7,770 nt of DNA from Prevotella sp. UBA4268 (GTDB taxonomy: Bacteria; Bacteroidota; Bacteroidia; Bacteroidales; Bacteroidaceae). The DNA lies in the NCBI GenBank assembly GCA_002395135.1, contig DGWC01000024.1:1-7770 (forward strand), written 5' to 3'. The notes beneath the pieces were generated by a model. The model had not been told where the DNA came from and searched no databases. It saw only the letters and a program-made list of their open reading frames with translations. A program made the position numbers and the translations under genes. This document shows, piece by piece, positions 1 through 4,883 of this stretch; position 1 is the stretch's first letter, and the number at the start of each line of letters is the position of its first letter.

Positions 1-86
1 GCCTGAGCGTTGATAGGACGAACGAGCTCCTTGACGAATGCGGGAGCATTGTCAGCCTTCGGTTCGTCATCGGGCAGGTTAGCCAA
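1..86 (-). CDS. Possible 5' end of a gene running off the left edge (weak)
   Basis: On the minus strand the first 86 bases read open from a TTG at 86 to the edge. The peptide begins MANLPDDEPK and includes AFVKELVRP. Codons are mostly of the G-first, pyrimidine-third type usual for real genes, whereas the same register on the plus strand (open from the edge to a TAA at 90-92) would need rare AGG, CGG and GGG codons. An in-frame stop lies just upstream at 99-101, so either TTG is the start or this is the cut end of a larger gene. I do not recognise the product. Too short to be sure it is coding. Confidence 0.25.
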   Translation of the reverse strand, partial: MANLPDDEPKADNAPAFVKELVRPINAQ

Positions 87-113
87 TATTAAACGACCTT
101 ATTATTAAAATAA

Positions 114-129
114 TGTGGAAATTTACACA
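114..129. promoter_or_regulatory. Dyad, possible operator of the hip-like operon
   Basis: TGTGg-AAATTT-aCACA is an inverted repeat with 7 of 8 half-site pairs matching. It sits just upstream of the -33 region. An 8-base direct repeat, ATAATGTG, occurs at 110-117 and 139-146 around it. Position and symmetry suit binding by a dimeric repressor, but no repressor gene is visible here, so the role is inferred. Confidence 0.35.
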
Positions 130-132
130 GAA

Positions 133-166
133 CTTGCGATAATGTGCGAAAAAAGTTGTATCTTTG
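133..166 (+). promoter_or_regulatory. Bacteroidetes-type promoter of the split HipA operon
   Basis: TATCTTTG at 159-166 fits the Bacteroidetes -7 consensus TAnnTTTG exactly. A CTTG at 133-136 is a partial -33 box (consensus TTTG), with 22 bases between the boxes, slightly longer than usual. Transcription would start near 172-175. This makes the TTG at 164 an unlikely start codon and supports the ATG at 188. Confidence 0.6.
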
Positions 167-187
167 CGCCCAATAAGAAAGCAGGCA

Positions 188-1198
188 ATGAACATACCTA
201 TTCATAAAATAGAGAATTATACTGCTGCGCATCGGCTGGAAGTGCAGGGCGTTTCCGTCGTCAAGCGGAGCAACTATTTTGTGGATGATTCCATAACCGT
301 AGATGGCGACGCACCCAAGAAATTCATCGGCATTTACGACCATCAGATGCTAGGAAACAAACACAAAGCCAACCGCAAGAATTGGATTCGATATATTGCT
401 AAGACTGGTCAGAAATGGTATCCCATTGAGTCTATCACCGAACTGTTGCTCAATCGTCTTGGCATTATTTTCGGCTTGCAAATGGCTGATTCACGTATAG
501 CCATGATTGGTGGCCAGCTCCGGTTTCTCAGCCGCTATTTCCTTAATCCAATGAAGGAAGAGTTGGTTCATGGCGCAGACATATTGGCAGGTTTCCTGAA
601 CGAAGATTCTCCACACTTCGTTGAGGAGGTTGACAAACAGAAATTGACAAGAGAATGGTTTACGCTTCAGTTTGTTGAGAGTGCCGTATCCAATATGTTC
701 CTCTACCAGAAAGAAGAAATTATGCGCGAGCTTGTTAAACTTATCATTTTCGATGCATTGGTTGGAAATAACGACCGACATTTCTTCAACTGGGGTGTTA
801 TCAGGTCGATAGATGGCAGCTTCCAACCTTATTTCTCTCCAGTGTACGACACAGCAAGAGGATTGTTTTGGAACGATTCCGAAGAAAAACTGAGAGGCAT
901 TGTTGAGGTGAACAAAATGGTGGATAGCCACATAAAGAAATATTCCAAGAGCTCACGCCCAAAGATTGGGTGGGAAGACGAGAAGAATCTGAACCATTTT
1001 CAACTCTTTAAGAAGATATACGAAAACGAGTTTTACATATCTGCTGCCGATATTAAGGGATTATTCCCATCTTCAATCTTAGAACTGATGCTTACGGAAG
1101 TCAGACAAAATTTCCAACCTCTTATGACCGTGAACAGAATCACGATGATTTGCAAATGTCTTGAATACAGGTTTAACGAATTAAAGAAGATGTTATGA
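188..1198 (+). CDS. HipA-like Ser/Thr kinase, HipT-type (lacks the N-terminal subdomain)
   Basis: This 336-residue protein has the HipA C-terminal kinase fold. The catalytic motif GNNDRHFFNWG starts at residue 193, with catalytic Asp196 and metal-binding Asn201, and the second metal Asp is D221 in VYDTARG. HipA-type kinases act in the cytoplasm and the known ones phosphorylate aminoacyl-tRNA synthetases, halting translation. At about 336 residues it is shorter than HipA (about 440) and close to HipT of HipBST, because the N-terminal subdomain is encoded separately by the next gene. ESITE at 81-85 holds a Ser and a Thr that might be autophosphorylated, but I cannot align it to the HipT SxS loop with certainty. 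The ATG at 188 is preferred over an in-frame TTG at 164 that lies inside the promoter. The substrate is unknown. Confidence 0.85.
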   Translation: MNIPIHKIENYTAAHRLEVQGVSVVKRSNYFVDDSITVDGDAPKKFIGIYDHQMLGNKHKANRKNWIRYIAKTGQKWYPIESITELLLNRLGIIFGLQMADSRIAMIGGQLRFLSRYFLNPMKEELVHGADILAGFLNEDSPHFVEEVDKQKLTREWFTLQFVESAVSNMFLYQKEEIMRELVKLIIFDALVGNNDRHFFNWGVIRSIDGSFQPYFSPVYDTARGLFWNDSEEKLRGIVEVNKMVDSHIKKYSKSSRPKIGWEDEKNLNHFQLFKKIYENEFYISAADIKGLFPSSILELMLTEVRQNFQPLMTVNRITMICKCLEYRFNELKKML

Positions 1199-1581
1199 CA
1201 AAGTTTAAGAAAGTATTGGCTCGTTTGTTTTGGTCAGAGAGCCAGCATGATATGATATTGGCATCTGACGATGATGCAACTTTCAATGTCAATCTAGGCA
1301 AGCTGCTTGTGGGTACGCTCCTCTATTCCGATGGTGTGTGGTTTTTCAGTTATAGCGATGAATTCAAAATACAGAATCGCATATTGCCATTGACAAATTT
1401 CCCGTCAAAGGACAAGGAGTATTCTACCCGTGAACTTTGGCCTTTTTTTGCATCTCGCATACCAAGCAATGCTCAGTTGCAGATAGACAAAGACAAGCCA
1501 AAGGAGGATATTGTGACCCTGTTGCGCCGATTCGGACGGCGAACAATAGCCAATCCATATGAATTGTTTCCTGTATTATAG
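1195..1581 (+). CDS. HipS-like small protein, HipA N-terminal subdomain
   Basis: This 128-residue protein matches the HipA N-terminal subdomain (Couple_hipA type). The signature runs VGTLLYSDGVWFFSY at 39-53, then LPLTNFP at 64-70, Y76 and LWPFFASRIP at 81-90. The tail LLRRFGRRTIANPYEL at 109-124 fits the end of the subdomain. In HipBST the equivalent protein HipS binds the kinase HipT and acts as antitoxin; that role is inferred here. The start codon overlaps the kinase stop as ATGA (1195-1198), which suggests translational coupling. The order is kinase then small subunit, the reverse of the hipB-hipS-hipT order I know from E. coli. No signal peptide or membrane segment is seen. Confidence 0.75.
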   Translation: MTKFKKVLARLFWSESQHDMILASDDDATFNVNLGKLLVGTLLYSDGVWFFSYSDEFKIQNRILPLTNFPSKDKEYSTRELWPFFASRIPSNAQLQIDKDKPKEDIVTLLRRFGRRTIANPYELFPVL

Positions 1582-1654
1582 ATACATAATCAAGTATGAG
1601 AAAAGCCTATTGGGATATTGAAGTATAGAATAAAACTATTATAATGAATAGAGT

Positions 1655-2524
1655 ATGAAAGTCTTTTTAAGTTGGTCTGGCCATAAGAGCCATCAAGTAG
1701 CATTAGTATTTAGAGATTGGTTACCTTCAGTAATACAGTCTATTACTCCTTATGTCTCTTCGGAAGACATTGATAAAGGGGCTAGATGGAGTACAGACAT
1801 TGCAAAAGAACTAGAAGATAGCTCATTTGGGATATTGTGTGTAACAAAAGAGAACCTCGAGGCTCCATGGCTTTTGTTTGAAGCAGGTGCGTTATCTAAA
1901 ATGATGGATAAGGCCTCTGTCTGTCCTTTCATTTTCGATCTCAAGCGAGCAGAAGTGAAAGGCCCGATTCTACAGTTTCAATCTACAATTTTTGAGAAAG
2001 AAGATGTAAAAAAACTGTTGGTGACTCTTAACAAATCATGCGGTGATGCTGGGCTGAAAGAAGATTTGCTGACAAAAACATTTGAGGTATGGTGGCCAAA
2101 TTTAGAAGATTCATTAAATGCAATTAAATCTGAAGAGTTAGATGGAGATGAAGTGCATCCTGAAAAGAATTTAAGCAATGAAATGCTTGAAGAAATTTTG
2201 GAATTATCTCGCACAAATCAAAAAATATTGCGTTCACCTGAAATACTATTCCCTCAAGAATATGTTGAATTTATCTTTAAAGAAAGAACTAATCGTGATC
2301 TGTCTGAAAGAGAACGTGATATTTTAGAGGAACTACGTCACTATATGATGGAGTTACAACATAGGATTGCGAATATGAGAGAGATGATAGAGTTTTATCA
2401 ATCGGAGAAGAAAACTATTGATGATGATTTTTCTAATTCGTTTTTAAGATTATTTGATTTTTTTCAACGGATACAAATGCTAATAGAGCAAACAAATAGG
2501 ATTATTAGGCGAAAACTGCTATAG
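1655..2524 (+). CDS. TIR-domain protein, probable NADase effector
   Basis: The 289-residue product starts with a bacterial TIR domain (about residues 1-130): FLSWSG at 4-9, a BB-loop-like SSEDIDKGARW at 35-45, and PWLLFEAGALSK, in which Glu76 fits the catalytic Glu of NAD-cleaving TIRs. The C-terminal part is highly charged and predicted helical, with a likely coiled coil from about 210 to 289, which could drive oligomerisation or sensing. Bacterial TIRs often act in anti-phage defence by depleting NAD+ or making signal nucleotides; that is the likely but unproven role. It follows the HipS-like gene by 73 bases without a clear promoter, so it may be co-transcribed. The gene is clearly AT-richer than the rest of the window, which suggests transfer. 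No partner such as ThsA, SAVED or a cyclase is visible. Confidence 0.85.
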   Translation: MKVFLSWSGHKSHQVALVFRDWLPSVIQSITPYVSSEDIDKGARWSTDIAKELEDSSFGILCVTKENLEAPWLLFEAGALSKMMDKASVCPFIFDLKRAEVKGPILQFQSTIFEKEDVKKLLVTLNKSCGDAGLKEDLLTKTFEVWWPNLEDSLNAIKSEELDGDEVHPEKNLSNEMLEEILELSRTNQKILRSPEILFPQEYVEFIFKERTNRDLSERERDILEELRHYMMELQHRIANMREMIEFYQSEKKTIDDDFSNSFLRLFDFFQRIQMLIEQTNRIIRRKLL

Positions 2525-2555
2525 TTTCATTTCTTCAGAATTGGAATATTAGTAA

Positions 2556-2591
2556 TTCGGCAAGCAAAGCCTTGATGCCTTGCTTGCCGAA
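2556..2591. terminator. Strong hairpin after the TIR gene
   Basis: A perfect 12-bp stem, TTCGGCAAGCAA at 2556-2567 with TTGCTTGCCGAA at 2580-2591, extended by two inner G-C pairs past one mismatch. It begins 32 bases after the TIR stop codon. There is no T-run on either side, so it may be a factor-assisted or bidirectional terminator between converging units, or an mRNA 3'-end stabiliser. Confidence 0.55.
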
Positions 2592-2630
2592 ATATTGATG
2601 TCATGTTAGGCGGTTTACCTTGTCAGAAAT

Positions 2631-2747
2631 TTACCCTTCGAGGTCGCTGCTTGATGGTGTGGTGCCACCGCCGCCAGTGTTGTTGTCGGCGCTGTCGGTG
2701 ATGTCCTCTTTGGGAATCTTGTCATTTGTGTGCTCGAAGACTTTATG
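2631..2747 (-). pseudogene. C-terminal gene remnant with Gly/Ser-rich tail
   Basis: On the minus strand 38 codons read HKVFEHTNDK, then an acidic stretch, then NNTGGGGTTPSSSDLEG and a TAA stop. An in-frame TAG lies directly upstream at 2748-2750 and there is no start codon, so this is not an intact gene. The Asn/Gly/Thr/Ser-rich end resembles the linker and tail of the HU-like protein at 3574-4455, so it may be the end of a lost paralogue or of another surface or DNA-binding protein. The 110 bases upstream show no convincing continuation. Confidence 0.45.
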
Positions 2748-2864
2748 CTAGTTTGCTTGGCATGTGAACTGATAATACGATGAACTATCTTGCTCAGACA
2801 GGGCAGATAGTCTGAAGATTTTCTTTGTTGTTGGGCTTTGATCATTGGAATGAATCAATAGTAA

Positions 2865-2909
2865 CAGCAAGGGAGATTAGCCAGTAGGGTAGGTTAATCT
2901 CCCTTGTTG
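2865..2909. terminator. Long hairpin, likely terminator of the HU/amidase operon
   Basis: An 18-bp stem pairs 2865-2882 with 2892-2909 around a 9-base loop, with core CAAGGGAGATTA against TAATCTCCCTTG. Two of the pairs are G-T type. It lies about 130 bases beyond the amidase stop on the minus strand. No T-run follows on either strand, so the class is uncertain, but the stem is too long and too well matched to be chance. Confidence 0.55.
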
Positions 2910-3042
2910 ACGATTGAGGGTAGGGCAATGCCATAGTCCATATTATCTGATTTGTTGGTCTCTGATGTAATACATAATCATCCGTTGTTTGCAAGTTAGA
3001 CATTCAGGGGCGAAGTCTCGGATGGCGACGCTGCATCCTGAA

Positions 3043-3453
3043 CTACAGACTCGAATACTCCGACTGGGCATCGAGGCAGGGGCAGTTCTTGTGGACGTTG
3101 GGCAGGTCGCGGTGGCCAAGGATGCGGGCATCGGGATGTGCTTTCTTCAGACGGCGTAGCAGTTTTAGCAGAGCAGTCTTCTGCGCTTTCGTCCTCGTAT
3201 CGGTTGCTTCTCCGTGCTCGTCGTAGCCACCTTCGTAGCAGACGCCCAGCGAATGGCTGTTGTAGCCTACGGCGTGGGCACCGACTAACTGTTCGTGGCG
3301 CGTCTGGTAGGTCGTGCCGTCTCGGGTGATGTAGTAGTGGTAACCTGTGAATCCGAATCTTTCCGCGTGACAGCGGATGAGGGCTGTCACGGGAAAGTTC
3401 TGGTTCGGGCGCGTGGCCGAACAGTGAACGACAATCAAATTAATGTGGCGCAT
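3043..3453 (-). CDS. N-acetylmuramoyl-L-alanine amidase, T7-lysozyme type
   Basis: This 136-residue protein is a full-length single-domain Amidase_2 enzyme that cleaves the bond between N-acetylmuramic acid and L-alanine in peptidoglycan. Visible signatures are VVHCSATRP with zinc ligand His10, YHYYITRDG at 38-46 with the catalytic-type Tyr, GAHAVGYNSHSLGVCYEGG at 58-76, and GHRDLPNV-HKNCPCLD with His114, Lys122 and Cys124, spaced as in T7 lysozyme (Lys-x-Cys). There is no signal peptide, so export would need help or lysis. Its ATG lies inside the end of the upstream micro-protein gene. In Bacteroidales this amidase commonly follows HU-like and smalltalk genes, as here. The cellular role of that cassette is not established. 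Confidence 0.92.
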   Translation of the reverse strand: MRHINLIVVHCSATRPNQNFPVTALIRCHAERFGFTGYHYYITRDGTTYQTRHEQLVGAHAVGYNSHSLGVCYEGGYDEHGEATDTRTKAQKTALLKLLRRLKKAHPDARILGHRDLPNVHKNCPCLDAQSEYSSL

Positions 3454-3548
3454 GACTGTACGAAGAACGAACTGATAATCGCGGTGAGTACTGTGATGGT
3501 GAACTGGATGATGGTCTTCCAGCGTTTCATGTCCTTAAAAAATCGCAT
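3435..3548 (-). CDS. Smalltalk-family membrane micro-protein
   Basis: A 37-residue reading frame begins MRFFKDMKRWKT; a second ATG at 3530 gives a 31-residue form, closer to the usual length. Both ATGs follow an AAGGA-type sequence. After a basic, Trp-containing N-terminus comes one hydrophobic helix (TIIQFTITVLTAIISSFF), ending VQSCATLI. I recognise the pattern of the Bacteroidales 'smalltalk' proteins found between HU-like and amidase genes. Its end overlaps the amidase start by 19 bases in another frame, so the two are probably translationally coupled. Function is unknown; a small single-helix membrane protein coupled to a peptidoglycan amidase recalls a holin/endolysin pair, which is only an inference. 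Confidence 0.75.
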   Translation of the reverse strand: MRFFKDMKRWKTIIQFTITVLTAIISSFFVQSCATLI

Positions 3549-3573
3549 AATCCTTAATTGTTAAAAGTGAATA

Positions 3574-4455
3574 TTAATCGCCATTGTCGAGCAAATCGTC
3601 GCTCGGTTCAGAGTTGATTTCCAGTGATGTGCCACGGGTAGGCATCACGAATGAACCAGTGTAGGTTCCGTCGTTCTCGGTCAGCTCAACGACGGTGTTG
3701 CCGTTGATCTTCGCCGTGGGCACCTTACCTGCTACGGGCACCACACTGATGTTCACGTTAGAGCCAGAGGGCACATTGTCGTTATTGTTGATCTCCTGTT
3801 CACTGTCGTTGGTCACGTGCATCGTACCGCTGCCATACTTGAAGATGCTCAGCCTGTAGTTGCCAGGCTCTCCCTGACCGCTGTCACCGCTGCCGCTCTG
3901 GTTACCACTGGTGTTACCGCTCTGGCTACCACTGTTGTTACCTGAGTTGCCTCCGTTGATGGTGCCGTTCTGTGCACCGCTGTCCGAGCCGCTGACAGAA
4001 GCATTCTCACCGCTGGTAGATCCGCCGCCGGTCGTTCCACCGTTGCCCGCAACCTTTGTCGTGGCGCTGGCTTTCTTCAGCGTAGCCTCCAGGTTCAGGT
4101 TCTTGGCAATCAGTTCACCGGTGGCACGGGCACGCAGTTTCACGCCCTTGATGTTCTTCGAGACGCTGAAGGCTTCCTCGGAAACGGCACCGCCGTTGTT
4201 CTTGATGCCCAAGGAGAAGATGGCGAGGTCGGCAATTTTCACGTTCTTGCCCTCCAAGAGTAGTTCTTTGATACAGCCAACCATGTCGGTCAGCATTCCC
4301 TTGATGGCACCCTTCGAGTACGGTGTGTTGTGGTTCGACATGTGTTCAGCGAGTCCGTCGAGTTCAATCGTTTCCTCAATGACGGGATAGGCAAAGTGCT
4401 TGCCGAACGCCGCCGACTTCGGATTCGTGTTCTTTCGCAAAATGTACAGAATCAT
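3574..4455 (-). CDS. HU-like DNA-binding protein with Gly/Ser-rich linker and Ig-like domain
   Basis: The first 125 or so of 293 residues form an HU/IHF-like domain of the Bacteroidetes HU-HIG type: MILYILRKNTNPK, then SKGAIKGMLTDMVGCIKELL, GKNVKIADLAIFSLGIK, and SKNIKGVKLRARATGEL. Residues 136-195 are a low-complexity Gly/Ser/Asn linker, and 197-283 look like a small beta-sandwich ending in GTYTGSFVMPTRGTSLEI, followed by an acidic tail. The HU part should bend or bind DNA in the cytoplasm or nucleoid; the role of the Ig-like part is not known. It leads an operon with the smalltalk and amidase genes, 25 bases before the longer micro-protein start. A 24-base tandem repeat in the linker suggests slippage-driven length change. 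Confidence 0.85.
   Translation of the reverse strand: MILYILRKNTNPKSAAFGKHFAYPVIEETIELDGLAEHMSNHNTPYSKGAIKGMLTDMVGCIKELLLEGKNVKIADLAIFSLGIKNNGGAVSEEAFSVSKNIKGVKLRARATGELIAKNLNLEATLKKASATTKVAGNGGTTGGGSTSGENASVSGSDSGAQNGTINGGNSGNNSGSQSGNTSGNQSGSGDSGQGEPGNYRLSIFKYGSGTMHVTNDSEQEINNNDNVPSGSNVNISVVPVAGKVPTAKINGNTVVELTENDGTYTGSFVMPTRGTSLEINSEPSDDLLDNGD
3893..3940. repeat. 24-bp tandem duplication in the HU-protein linker
   Basis: Units 3893-3916 and 3917-3940 differ at only two positions. Each encodes eight residues, giving SGSQSGNN-like and SGNQSGNT-like blocks. The period is a multiple of three, so copy changes would alter linker length without a frameshift. Confidence 0.7.
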
Positions 4456-4486
4456 AATCGTTTAGTTTTTGTGTTGGTTTGACAAA

Positions 4487-4506
4487 ATGCAAGTGATCAA
4501 ATGCAT
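4487..4506. promoter_or_regulatory. 20-bp dyad, probable operator of the HU operon
   Basis: ATGCA-ag-TGATCA-aa-TGCAT is symmetric at 16 of 20 bases. It lies between the -7 box at 4510-4517 and the HU start at 4455, so it would cover the transcription start. A dimeric regulator bound here would block the promoter. Candidates are the HU-like protein itself or the 61-residue protein encoded next door; neither is shown. Confidence 0.45.
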
Positions 4507-4509
4507 TGG

Positions 4510-4517
4510 CAAAGGTA
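4510..4517 (-). promoter_or_regulatory. Promoter -7 box of the HU/smalltalk/amidase operon
   Basis: The minus strand reads TACCTTTG, an exact TAnnTTTG match, 54 bases before the HU start codon. No good TTTG -33 box is found at 19-22 bases upstream, so the promoter may be weak or activator-dependent. A terminator just upstream (4593-4624) makes an independent promoter here necessary. Confidence 0.5.
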
Positions 4518-4592
4518 CGACATTCCGGAAGGGCGATTTCCGCTTCGTGCAGGCTCATACCGATATCGCCGCATAACGCACGATAAAGACGC

Positions 4593-4624
4593 AAAAAAAC
4601 GTAGCCAGCCGTGTGACTACGTTT
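4593..4624 (-). terminator. Intrinsic terminator after the 61-residue protein
   Basis: On the minus strand AAACGTAG (4624-4617) pairs with CTACGTTT (4604-4597), followed directly by an uninterrupted T7 tract (4599-4593). The TAG stop codon of the small gene is part of the stem, so termination begins at the very end of the coding sequence. Confidence 0.8.
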
Positions 4625-4802
4625 CCAGATCGATACAGAACCTGTCTGCTATCCATTTCACGATGTGGGGTGGCAGCACCCTCATGCCCGGCTTCAGTCC
4701 CATCCGTGTCAGTTCCTTGCGGTATGGTCGGCACCAGTTCATCAGCGTCTTCACCGTTACGCCCGCGCTGTCTGCCAATTGTTGTTTCATCATTGCTTTC
4801 AT
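4617..4802 (-). CDS. Small helix-turn-helix-like DNA-binding protein
   Basis: This 61-residue protein reads MKQQLADSAGVTVKTLMNWCRPYRKELTRMG in its first half, a pattern typical of a helix-turn-helix (LADSAGVTVKTLMNW), then VLPPHIVKWIADRFCIDL. Size and layout resemble the small DUF4248-like or excisionase-like proteins found beside HU/smalltalk/amidase cassettes in Bacteroidales, but I cannot assign a family firmly. Starts at residues 1, 4 and 5 (all Met) are possible. It lies 73 bases after the Toprim gene, across three iterons spaced 22 bp, which it may bind. An intrinsic terminator overlaps its stop codon. Confidence 0.65.
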   Translation of the reverse strand: MKAMMKQQLADSAGVTVKTLMNWCRPYRKELTRMGLKPGMRVLPPHIVKWIADRFCIDLET

Positions 4803-4832
4803 AAAGTCATATTGTTTTCAATTGCTAACTAT

Positions 4833-4883
4833 CATACTTCTGTTGTCCAAGTGCCATACTTACGAGGCATAAACATCATACTT
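4833..4883. repeat. Three CATACTT iterons with exact 22-bp spacing
   Basis: CATACTT occurs at 4833-4839, 4855-4861 and 4877-4883, each start exactly 22 bp after the last, or two helical turns. The base before is T, C and T. The third copy overlaps the stop codon of the Toprim gene. Same-face spacing between a Toprim gene and an HTH-like gene suggests binding sites for an initiator or autorepressor. Confidence 0.6.

Larger units (their letters stand above)
2525..3042. other. Gene-poor junction between converging units
   Basis: These 518 bases hold two strong hairpins and one gene remnant, listed separately. I see no intact gene. The longest open stretches (76 and 62 codons, minus strand) have compositions unlike the neighbouring genes and no recognisable domain. 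The stretch from 2910 to 3042 shows nothing further that I can support. Confidence 0.6.

Noticed and set aside
164..187. Upstream TTG start for the kinase gene
   Set aside because: The TTG is part of the -7 promoter box, so it would not be in the transcript; the ATG at 188 fits better.
491..931. 146-codon minus-strand open frame
   Set aside because: It lies opposite the HipA-type kinase, whose catalytic motifs are encoded on the plus strand there; the antisense peptide shows no domain.
2943..3131. 62-codon minus-strand frame with several Cys residues
   Set aside because: Its first part overlaps the amidase in another frame and is Ser/Arg-rich as expected for a shadow; the Cys spacing is not that of a zinc finger I recognise.
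4376..4594. 72-codon minus-strand frame upstream of and overlapping the HU gene
   Set aside because: Its codons look fairly normal, but it runs through the HU promoter box and operator dyad and overlaps the HU coding start, with no recognisable domain.
4833..4883. CRISPR array
   Set aside because: The repeated unit is only 7 bases with a 22-bp period, too short for CRISPR repeats, and no cas gene is present.
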